Assembly (NCBI GenBank): GCA_947460275.1
Contig: CANHHZ010000114.1
Span: 1-6,246, forward strand
Length of the DNA: 6,246 nucleotides
Direction of reading: 5' to 3'
Source of the DNA: Sphingobacteriaceae bacterium
GTDB lineage: Bacteria; Bacteroidota; Bacteroidia; Sphingobacteriales; Sphingobacteriaceae
The notes below the pieces were generated by a model. It was not told where the DNA came from, searched no databases, and saw only the letters and a program-made list of their open reading frames with translations. Every line of letters begins with the position of its first letter. The first letter of the stretch is position 1. Positions 1 to 5,509 of the stretch are shown in pieces. The position numbers were made by a program, and so were the translations under genes.

Positions 1-1
1 C

Positions 2-1039
2 ATAGACGAAATTTGCTACGATATTGATGAAGCCATAGACCGAGCTTTAGCTTATAAAAATGAAAACAAAGCCATTTCTATAGGAGTAGTTTGCAATGCC
101 GTTGCACTTTTACAAAGATTGATTGAACGTAACATTACTCCAAATACCTTAACCGACCAAACTTCGGCACACGATCCATTAATTGGCTATTTTCCAGAGG
201 GATTGACTGTTGCAGAAGCTGCTGATTTACGCACAAAAAACCCCGAAGAATATACCAAGCGCTCTTACGCTACCATGGCCAAACATGTAAAGCAAATGTT
301 AGAACTGCAAAAACGCGGCGCCATTACTTTTGATTATGGCAACAACCTGCGTGGCCGAGCTTTAGAAGTGGGTATAAAAGATGCTTTTGATTTTCCAGGC
401 TTTGTGCCGGCTTATATCCGTCCGTTGTTTTGCGAAGGAAAAGGACCTTTTAGATGGGCGGCCTTAAGCGGCGACCCACAAGATATTTACGAAACTGATA
501 AATTGATTTTGGAGCTTTTTCCAGAAAACGAAAGTTTACGCCAGTGGATTACCATGGCACAAGAGCGCATTGCTTTTCAGGGTTTGCCAGCCCGTATTTG
601 CTGGCTTGGGCAAGGCGAAAGAGAAAAAGCAGGCTTGGCTTTTAACCAACTGGTAGCCGAAGGAAAAGTAAAAGCACCCATTGTAATTGGCCGCGACCAT
701 TTAGACACAGGCTCTGTAGCCTCGCCAAACCGCGAAACCGAAGCCATGCTAGACGGCTCTGACGCCGTGGCCGACTGGCCAATTTTAAACGCTTTAATCA
801 ATACCGCAGGTGGCGCGAGTTGGGTATCGTTGCACCATGGTGGTGGTGTAGGCATTGGCTATTCTATACATGCAGGCATGGTGATTGTGGCCGATGGCAC
901 TGACGATGCCGCAGCACGCATTAAACGTGTGCTGCATAACGACCCCGCAATGGGCGTAATTCGACATGCAGATGCAGGTTACGATATTGCCAAAGACACC
1001 TTAAGAAAACACAGATTAGGACTGAAAAACGATGATTAA
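2..1039 (+). CDS. hutU: Urocanate hydratase (urocanase), 3' part
   Basis: Second enzyme of histidine degradation: adds water to urocanate to give 4-imidazolone-5-propionate, using tightly bound NAD+ as electrophile; cytosolic. The gene enters from the left edge, so the N-terminal part is missing; 345 codons are visible from the first full codon at base 2. Recognition is firm: YGNNLRGRA (around 335-361), the RPLFCEGKGPFRWAALSG block whose Cys (codon 431-433) matches the conserved active-site Cys of the family, and the urocanase signature FQGLPARICW at 575-604. A histidine- and glycine-rich segment (SLHHGGGVGIGYSIHAG) and the C-terminal RHADAGYD are also typical. The reading frame is clean to TAA at 1037-1039. 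The last 8 nt overlap the start of crcB, so the two are probably co-transcribed. No other hut gene is visible in the window. Confidence 0.97.
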   Translation: MDEICYDIDEAIDRALAYKNENKAISIGVVCNAVALLQRLIERNITPNTLTDQTSAHDPLIGYFPEGLTVAEAADLRTKNPEEYTKRSYATMAKHVKQMLELQKRGAITFDYGNNLRGRALEVGIKDAFDFPGFVPAYIRPLFCEGKGPFRWAALSGDPQDIYETDKLILELFPENESLRQWITMAQERIAFQGLPARICWLGQGEREKAGLAFNQLVAEGKVKAPIVIGRDHLDTGSVASPNRETEAMLDGSDAVADWPILNALINTAGGASWVSLHHGGGVGIGYSIHAGMVIVADGTDDAAARIKRVLHNDPAMGVIRHADAGYDIAKDTLRKHRLGLKNDD

Positions 1040-1403
1040 ACAGCTTTTATTGGTGGGCTTGGGTGGTGCATTAGGCAGCATTTTACGCTTTTTAACCTCT
1101 CTTGCTACCGCAAAATACTATCTCAACACTTTTCCATTAGCCACTTTTGTGGCTAATGTTTTAGGTTGCTTAATTATTGGTTTGCTTATTGGATCCTTTG
1201 GCACCAACCTAGGCGAAAACCAAAATTTGCGCCTGTTATTTATCACTGGCTTTTGTGGTGGCTATACTACCTTTTCTACCTTCGCCCTCGAAAACATATT
1301 GCTTTACCAAAGCCAAAATTACTTTACGCTAATTGCCTATACCTTGGCAAGCGTTATCGTAGGTTTTGCAGCAGTGGCTTTGGGCTTGTTTTTGGTGAGG
1401 TAA
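1032..1403 (+). CDS. crcB: CrcB/Fluc-type fluoride channel
   Basis: Small inner-membrane protein of the CrcB/Fluc family, which forms dual-topology dimers that export fluoride. At 123 residues it has the usual family length and four hydrophobic segments (about 4-26, 36-56, 67-90, 98-121). Diagnostic motifs are GGALGSILRF near the N-terminus, the FVANVLGC segment carrying the pore Asn (N42), and GFCGGYTTFSTF (73-84), whose F81 and F84 correspond to the phenylalanine box lining the fluoride path, with the adjacent Thr/Ser track. The start is ATG at 1032, inside the end of hutU (ATGATTAA, 8-nt overlap), which suggests translational coupling. No fluoride riboswitch can sit directly before it, because the upstream DNA is hutU coding sequence. 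It ends 5 nt before the stop of the converging gene on the other strand, leaving no room for a dedicated terminator. Confidence 0.96.
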   Translation: MIKQLLLVGLGGALGSILRFLTSLATAKYYLNTFPLATFVANVLGCLIIGLLIGSFGTNLGENQNLRLLFITGFCGGYTTFSTFALENILLYQSQNYFTLIAYTLASVIVGFAAVALGLFLVR

Positions 1404-1408
1404 GGAAA

Positions 1409-1853
1409 CTATTGCTTAGGCAGCTTGGTAACATTAACTGCGGGCTCACTTTGTGCCGAAAAATTTGCCTTACTTGTTCGATATTTATTTCCGGGCAAAA
1501 CTTCGGTAATGTAAAGTTGGTAGTGATTGTCGAAATAGCGCTGATGTTTAGCTACTAACTCCATTAAGGTTTTGTAACTAATGTAAGGATAGCTGGGCCT
1601 GCTTAAAACCACAGTGGGCTTCTTTTTATTTTTATCCACTAAATATCCTAAACGTTTATCACAACTAAGGTCGGACCCTTTATCCAAGAGCTTCCGTATG
1701 TGGTTGCTTTGTCAATAAAGGAGAACTCATATTCTTCAAGATGTAGAATTGCTTCATCATGGCTATTGAATTGGGTCTTGAGGCCTTCGCAATTTGTTTG
1801 AGCTAATACATTAAGACAAAATAAACAGAAAGCAAGTACCAATATTTTTTCAT
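1409..1853 (-). pseudogene. Secreted KTSC-like small protein, broken by two single-base shifts
   Basis: No single frame is open across this gene, but two one-base corrections restore a 148-residue secreted protein. ATG at 1853-1851 starts MKKYWYLLS... and stops early; adding one A to the A6 run after the ATG gives MKKILVLAFCLFCLNVLAQ, a textbook signal peptide with an Ala-Gln cleavage end. The frame then runs through NCEGLKTQFNSHDEAI to SSWIKG. Adding one G to the GGG at about 1675-1677 joins it to SDLSCDKRLGYLVDKNKKK and continues to TAG at 1411-1409. The pattern Cys..F.S..EAI...SSWI.G...CD...GYL recalls small exported Bacteroidota proteins with a KTSC-like C-terminal domain, but the second half is divergent, so the family is tentative and the function unknown. 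The gene converges on crcB with 5 nt between stops. It may be a true pseudogene or an intact gene with base-calling errors. Confidence 0.6.
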
Positions 1854-1925
1854 CCTGAATTTAAGTTAGAATATCTTCTTTGAATTTAATCTTTTATTTT
1901 AATTATTATCTACTATGTTAAGATT

Positions 1926-2551
1926 TCATATTTTCCTAACAGCCCGAGCATAATATGAATTGGCATTATAGAAAGTAAATTGATTACCTTCTCCAAATGA
2001 TTGAGCCCACACTTCCGTCATAGGCATCCCCTCATGTATAGTCGAACTCCAATATATCCAATTTGAGAAATTACCGATTTTTTCCTTGTTTGCATAGAGA
2101 AGATCTAACTCATCTTTAGTTGGTAACCTCCAGTTGCTGTCTGTTGCTTTTGATAACGCATAATAACTAGTTCCTTTCTCATAGAAGTTCAATTGATCGC
2201 ACAATTCATTTTAATAGATTGTTTTTCAACATTTAAATCATATTGTGAAACCAGTAAATTTTCTATTTGAATAGGTTCGCCGATTATATTAGATATTTTT
2301 TGCAAATCTCTTGTTTCGGAGGTTTTTAAATTTTTGCCAGCGATAATTAAATTTTTTAATATATAATAAATAATTATGACGTATGAAAACCAGCAAATGA
2401 ATATGTAAAATGATTCATTTGGTAATGATACCATTGACAAAATCAGGTTCAGAACTATAAAAACTATACCTATTAATATTGCATAGGCTATCTTTTGAAA
2501 ACTGCTGCCAGCTAATTTTAGTTTTTTAGTATCAATTTTTATAAAATCCAT
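1926..2551 (-). pseudogene. Two-TM protein with DUF1566/Lcl-like C-terminal domain, one frameshift
   Basis: The first part starts at ATG 2551-2549 and encodes a short cytoplasmic head, two hydrophobic membrane segments (about residues 20-42 and 47-70) and a linker reaching GEPIQIENLLVSQYDL, then stops at 2189. The second part (2204 to TGA at 1928-1926) lies in another frame without a credible start and carries the DUF1566 hallmarks: CDQLN, NWRLPTKDELDLLYANK, KIGNFSNWIYWSST, and a final YYARAVRKI. The domain normally begins with the IGxPIxIxNLxVxQYD stretch found in the first part, so it is split across the shift. Adding one A to the AAAA at about 2212-2215 gives ...QSIKNELCDQLN... and a continuous 208-residue protein. 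The DUF1566/FISUMP fold is common on Bacteroidota surface proteins, usually without known function. Decay and sequencing error cannot be separated from sequence alone. Confidence 0.75.
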
Positions 2552-2632
2552 TTAAAAGGTATGTAAAATAAACAGTGTCATTTAGGCTCTAAAACTTATT
2601 TCAAATTGTTAAATCTGATTAAATTCTTGAAT

Positions 2633-2677
2633 TCAAGTAACAAATGCATCTTTTTGGTTAAACAATAATTTTTCCAT
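2633..2677 (-). pseudogene. Possible relic of a third small-lipoprotein gene start
   Basis: The stop of the orphan HExxH fragment forms a TAATG junction with an ATG at 2677-2675 that opens a 14-codon frame beginning MEKLLFNQK. In the intact unit the partner lipoprotein A also starts next to the HExxH stop, with MENKKILLLL; the DNA of the two starts is alike for ATGGAAAA and again for TTATTGTT. Shifting frame by one base after codon 14 adds LLEFKNLIRF before another stop at 2598-2596. This may be the stub of a third partner gene whose body is gone. The frame is so short that chance is a serious alternative. The rest of the spacer down to the DUF1566 gene (2552-2632) is AT-rich and shows nothing else I can identify. 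Confidence 0.25.
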
Positions 2678-3012
2678 TACAAATATAGGATTTTCGTAGT
2701 TAAAGCGCTTTCTAGGTCTTCAAACCTAGTTCCAAAATCACGTGTAGAATTGGGGTCTGGCATTCCGTTTTGAAACCTACCATAGTGAACTGTTTCATGC
2801 AGAATTGTTACCATTAAACTAGATGCTAAAGAATATTTTGCTCTCCCATCTAAAAAGTTATTTTCAAACATTGCAACATTTTCTTCTGCCAAGTAAATTG
2901 TATTTTCACTGATTTTTGCATTAAATTTTCCATTTGCTATTGTGGCCCAACTTTCGTTTGAGAGTTTAATGCTTGGACCATTGCAGTTAATTTTGATAAT
3001 TATTAATTGAAT
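2677..3012 (-). pseudogene. Orphan HExxH metallopeptidase-like C-terminal domain, no start
   Basis: Open frame of 111 codons ending in TAA at 2679-2677, opened only by a stop at 3015-3013. It has no ATG at its head; the first ATG lies in VAMFENN, and TTG at 2892 is an unlikely start. It encodes a homologue of the last hundred or so residues of the 461-residue lipoprotein in the same block. Shared features in order: GPxI, VTILHExVH (HETVH at 2799-2785), and a downstream G-x-x-FE whose Glu is the candidate third zinc ligand. It lacks the signal peptide, N-terminal domain and Gly-rich linker, and its tail after the FE motif is shorter (ends ALTTKILYL). Its first 26 nt overlap the 3' end of lipoprotein B. 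It fits an orphan toxin-type cassette or a deletion remnant of a second full-length copy. Confidence 0.75.
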
Positions 3013-3445
3013 CTACATTTAAAGTACTTGATTTTTTCTCCTTAATCCAAACGTTAAAACCATTGCCCGTTGTTCTAAAAAACAAGTCTAAAAAGATGGT
3101 ATTATTGTTTACACGTTTCAACTCCACAACTTCTAAATAAAGCTTAGGATGTTTCCAATTATTGAGCACTTGCAAACTCGGCTTTTCGTTTACGAATTTG
3201 CTCATTTTACCATTGAGCATAAAATTAGTATTTGCAGAGACATTCTTTGATTTTACGATTTTCAAAGTATCTGTATAATATTCAGGGGCAAATTGTTCGG
3301 TTTTAAAAATATAATTAACACTTTCCTCTATCACTTTCGCCGTGTCTATTTTTGTGGTATTTGTTGTATTCGGTTTTCGATCAGATGTACATGAAATGAT
3401 AATAAACATCATCACAAAAAAAACGCTTAAAATAAAATTTCTCAT
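2987..3445 (-). CDS. Small lipoprotein B, paralogue of lipoprotein A; candidate immunity protein
   Basis: A 152-residue predicted lipoprotein: n-region MRN, hydrophobic stretch 4-18, lipobox IIISC with Cys19, then a polar SDRKPNTTNTTK linker. The body aligns along its length with lipoprotein A: a helix ending in P/A-x-EYY, an LNGK stretch, then LEVVELKRVNN, DLFFRTTG and a closing strand. Predicted content of one or two helices followed by strands would fit an NTF2-like fold, but this is a guess. The start ATG (3445-3443) overlaps by 3 nt the TGA of a short frame ending in FYGK, as if an HExxH partner once preceded it. It lies 67 bp after lipoprotein A and just before the orphan HExxH domain. 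A periplasmic or membrane-anchored inhibitor of a cognate HExxH protein is an inference from context; no catalytic motif is seen. Confidence 0.8.
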   Translation of the reverse strand: MRNFILSVFFVMMFIIISCTSDRKPNTTNTTKIDTAKVIEESVNYIFKTEQFAPEYYTDTLKIVKSKNVSANTNFMLNGKMSKFVNEKPSLQVLNNWKHPKLYLEVVELKRVNNNTIFLDLFFRTTGNGFNVWIKEKKSSTLNVDSINNYQN

Positions 3446-3456
3446 TTTCCGTAAAA
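3442..3456 (-). repeat. 15-nt gene-end repeat, copy 2 (copy 1 at 3952-3966)
   Basis: Read on the minus strand the two copies are TTTTACGGAAAATGA (here) and TTTTATGGAAAATAA (3966-3952). Both encode FYGK and a stop, and both overlap the first codon of a paralogous lipoprotein gene. The positions of the two start codons differ: lipoprotein A starts at the ATG inside TTTTATGG, lipoprotein B at the ATG formed by AAAATGA. It marks the conserved junction of a duplicated two-gene unit. Confidence 0.6.
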
Positions 3457-3492
3457 TACCGGTTTGTACTTATTTTTAAATCTTCTCATAGG
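3442..3492 (-). pseudogene. Leftover C-terminal tail of a deleted HExxH protein
   Basis: In the gap between lipoproteins A and B a short frame reads RRFKNKYKPVFYGK and ends in TGA at 3444-3442, overlapping B's ATG. The intact HExxH lipoprotein ends YSYRFYGK plus TAA, next to the start of lipoprotein A. At the DNA level the last 15 nt of each (3442-3456 and 3952-3966) match at 13 positions. Farther upstream, after a one-base shift near 3481, another frame reads NYANGDLTYEK, so roughly 25 codons of tail may survive (to about 3515). I read this as what remains of the HExxH gene that was once paired with lipoprotein B. Short length makes the upstream extension uncertain; the shared FYGK-stop next to a paralogous gene is the solid part. 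Confidence 0.5.
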
Positions 3493-3512
3493 TTAAATCT
3501 CCATTTGCATAG

Positions 3513-3962
3513 TTAAATGGTACTTTCCTCAATTTTAATCACTTTGTAATTGTCATTGGTGTTTTCTTCTAAATTTAACAAAAAAGCATGCCCGGTAGCT
3601 CTTAAAATCAAATCAATAACCACAATGTTGTTTAATTTTTTAAGTTCAATTACCTCAACCAGTGGAATGGGTTCATAAAGATTCATTTTACCCAACAATT
3701 TATACACATTAGTATTCTCAGCCAAGAAAATACAATTTTTGCCATTTACGATAAGCGGAGGTATAATTTTGGGTTTTTGGTGTTGTATAATTTGAAAGGG
3801 TTGGTTTAGGTATTCTTTGGGTAAATCTTTATTTTTCAAAAGATACTCCAAAGATACTTTTAATGCTTTATCCGCTTTTATTTCCAGAGACTTTTCTTTT
3901 CGAGTGTTACAGGAAATCACCGAAATAATCAAAAGTAACAATAATATTTTTTTATTTTCCAT
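3513..3962 (-). CDS. Small lipoprotein A, partner of the HExxH lipoprotein; candidate immunity protein
   Basis: The ATG at 3962-3960 is chosen over one 36 nt upstream because it gives a perfect lipoprotein signal: MENKK, a Leu/Ile-rich core, lipobox VISC with Cys18, then NTRKEKS. The 149-residue product has a helix (about 27-42), PKEYLNQPFQII, an IVNGKNCIFL strand, and the core VEVIELKKLNN...DLILRATGHAFLLNL shared with lipoprotein B. No enzyme motif is visible and I do not recognise the family; an NTF2-like fold is possible. Its start overlaps the end of the 461-residue HExxH lipoprotein by 11 nt, so the two are almost certainly co-transcribed and probably translationally coupled. A toxin followed immediately by its immunity gene shows such spacing, and both products would sit in the same envelope compartment; that functional reading is inference. 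Alternatives are an activator, a pro-domain-like inhibitor or an unrelated accessory lipoprotein. Confidence 0.85.
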   Translation of the reverse strand: MENKKILLLLLIISVISCNTRKEKSLEIKADKALKVSLEYLLKNKDLPKEYLNQPFQIIQHQKPKIIPPLIVNGKNCIFLAENTNVYKLLGKMNLYEPIPLVEVIELKKLNNIVVIDLILRATGHAFLLNLEENTNDNYKVIKIEESTI

Positions 3963-5337
3963 AAAACCTATATGAATAATTCCCAGCATTGTCGTCATAG
4001 ATTACCAATCCAAAAGCAGATTTCTCAAATTCAACTCCATATTCATAATTTCTATCCAAACCTTTTGATGCCCTAGCCTGGTGAACGAACTCATGTAAGA
4101 TAGTAACAGCGAGAAGAAAACCAGTAGCCTGTCTTGTGCTTAATAAATTTGCACTCTCCAAGCCCCTAACCCAACTTGCATCTATGTTGATAATATTTGG
4201 GTTTTCAGATTTTTTAAAATAACCATATCTATAATCCATATCTTTCACAATTATTTTTGGTCCTTGACCAAATTCAACCTTACCGATAATTTCAGCTTCT
4301 GAAAAGCCGGACCATTTTTTTAATGCATCCAAAACTTTAGTGTCAGTTTTAACGAAACCTTTCAGGTCTTTTAAAAGAGTCGTAAACTTCGGGTATTTTG
4401 CTTGTGTTTCATAATCAATAACAAAATTATTAATATAGTTAGAATCACCTGTTTCCCCATATGCTCCATTATCGCCACTATCTCCGCCGCCGGTATAACC
4501 GCCGCCACCACCACTTTCATTTTCCACGTTTTCTAATGCCAGGCAATAAACTAACTCTGTGGTATGGTAAACTTCCCAATTACAAATTTCTGACCCACTT
4601 CCTTCGTTCTCCCGCCCTTGAATACTTCCTACGGTAACACAAAGCTTACGCCAATGGGCAACGCTTCTTGTGCCACAGGTTTGTGAGCTCGCATCGGCTA
4701 ACATTAATTTTCCCTTTCCAACAACAGCAGTGTTTGTATTTGATAGCCCAAAATTAAGTTCACCATCTGTTTTAGCTAAAAGCTTGCCCTCCTTATAAAT
4801 CCATCCGTTGGCCAGTTGCCCATTGATATGATAAAAATTAACCGCCCCGCTAAATGTACGATAGTTTTTGTAGCGCAATTGCGATAGCGATAAATTATTA
4901 GCCTCAAAAGCCGCAAATTCCATAATGGCCACACTAAACTTTTGGCTTTCCTTGTTCTCGATGATAATGAGCTTCAAAAGGCTTTTTTCTTTAATGTTAT
5001 CAATGTCTTTAACATTAACCGCAGTACTGGCAACAAATATGCTTTCGGGATTGCTTAATGTGACCTCGTAAACCTTTTCAAAAGTGTTTTCGGTTAGGCT
5101 TGCCTCATCCCAGTTTGGCACAAAACTTTTGAGCCAATTGCCATCTGTATTCATTAAATACTCATTTTGGGCAAACCATTGCTGCGCAACTCGATAGTCT
5201 TTTGCATTGATAAAGGCATCTCCATTGGTGGGTAAATTATCCTTTTTGCAAGAATTTACAAGTAACAAGATAACGACAGCCATAGTTATAGGTAAAGCCC
5301 TAAAATTGTTTAGGGGAAGGGTAAAATTGTTTTTCAT
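3952..5337 (-). CDS. Lipoprotein with Gly-rich linker and C-terminal HExxH metallopeptidase-like domain
   Basis: A 461-residue predicted lipoprotein with a modular build. Residues 1-29 are a signal peptide with lipobox LLVNSC, Cys30; the following KKDN partly resembles the charged surface-export signal of Bacteroidota lipoproteins. Residues about 40-220 form an unrecognised, mostly beta-type domain. A Cys-rich stretch follows (C221, C233, C252, C265), then a Gly-rich linker (about 275-298, GGGGGYTGGGDSGDNG). The C-terminal domain (about 300-461) carries VTILHEFVHQ, with HEFVH at 415-419 and a probable third zinc ligand in G-V-E-FE (E438, 18 residues between it and the last His), a gluzincin-like arrangement. 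The orphan domain at 2677-3012 conserves exactly these points. Export anchor, linker and small C-terminal enzyme domain resemble polymorphic toxins with metallopeptidase tips, but a surface protease is equally possible. It leads the minus-strand block and overlaps lipoprotein A by 11 nt. Confidence 0.88.
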   Translation of the reverse strand: MKNNFTLPLNNFRALPITMAVVILLLVNSCKKDNLPTNGDAFINAKDYRVAQQWFAQNEYLMNTDGNWLKSFVPNWDEASLTENTFEKVYEVTLSNPESIFVASTAVNVKDIDNIKEKSLLKLIIIENKESQKFSVAIMEFAAFEANNLSLSQLRYKNYRTFSGAVNFYHINGQLANGWIYKEGKLLAKTDGELNFGLSNTNTAVVGKGKLMLADASSQTCGTRSVAHWRKLCVTVGSIQGRENEGSGSEICNWEVYHTTELVYCLALENVENESGGGGGYTGGGDSGDNGAYGETGDSNYINNFVIDYETQAKYPKFTTLLKDLKGFVKTDTKVLDALKKWSGFSEAEIIGKVEFGQGPKIIVKDMDYRYGYFKKSENPNIINIDASWVRGLESANLLSTRQATGFLLAVTILHEFVHQARASKGLDRNYEYGVEFEKSAFGLVIYDDNAGNYSYRFYGK

Positions 5338-5509
5338 AATTAGATTTTTAGGTACTCGAATATAAAAATATTTTTTAATTCTTTTTTAAAAAAACAAAAA
5401 AATTATCAAAAAAATCACCACTCATTTATTGCAAACCGATGATAATTAATGTGCTAACTTTGAACGGTTTAAAAGCCCTTTCATTTGCAAATTAGTTCAC
5501 TATACAAAT
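5338..5509. other. Divergent intergenic region with long A/T runs
   Basis: This 172-bp spacer separates the start of the HExxH lipoprotein (leftward) from the start of the TetR-like gene (rightward), so it must hold both promoters. The rightward promoter is recognisable and listed separately. The left half (about 5361-5414) is almost pure A/T, including T6A7 at 5382-5394 and several A-tracts, a composition typical of intrinsically curved DNA. No leftward promoter with both elements well spaced was found, and no clear operator palindrome for the TetR-like protein. Confidence 0.6.
5429..5462 (+). promoter_or_regulatory. Bacteroidota-type promoter for the TetR-like gene
   Basis: TAACTTTG at 5455-5462 is a perfect match to the TAnnTTTG -7 element of Bacteroidota primary-sigma promoters. 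A TTG at 5429-5431 can serve as the -33 element with a 23-nt spacer, at the long end of the usual range. Transcription would begin near 5468, about 40 nt before the ATG at 5510. Confidence 0.6.

Noticed and set aside
577..855. Minus-strand open frame of 92 codons
   Set aside because: Lies wholly inside hutU on the opposite strand, has no family resemblance and follows from hutU codon use.
1404..1408. Terminator between crcB and the converging gene
   Set aside because: Only 5 nt separate the stops, and I found no GC stem followed by a T-run nearby on either strand.
1166..1558. Plus-strand open frame of 130 codons overlapping crcB
   Set aside because: Out-of-frame reading of crcB that runs on into the converging gene; aromatic- and Cys-rich sequence with no domain resemblance.
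2189..2216. Programmed ribosomal frameshift in the DUF1566 gene
   Set aside because: No slippery heptamer with a downstream structure is apparent, and the neighbouring gene carries similar single-base lesions, so decay or sequencing error is simpler.
3963..3998. Upstream start for lipoprotein A giving 12 extra residues
   Set aside because: It would bury the start of the signal peptide behind MTTMLGIIHIGF and increase the overlap with the upstream gene; the ATG at 3962 gives a standard lipoprotein signal.
4468..4515. CCGCCGCC-type repeats as a regulatory or CRISPR-like repeat
   Set aside because: They simply encode the Gly-rich linker of the HExxH lipoprotein; there are no regular spacers.
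5357..5364. TATATTCG on the minus strand as the -7 element for the HExxH lipoprotein
   Set aside because: One mismatch to TAnnTTTG, a leader of only about 13 nt, and no TTG at an acceptable distance; the surrounding A/T richness makes chance matches likely.
5382..5394. T6A7 palindrome as a terminator or operator
   Set aside because: A pure A/T palindrome lacks a stable stem and sits between two divergent gene starts, where no terminator is needed.
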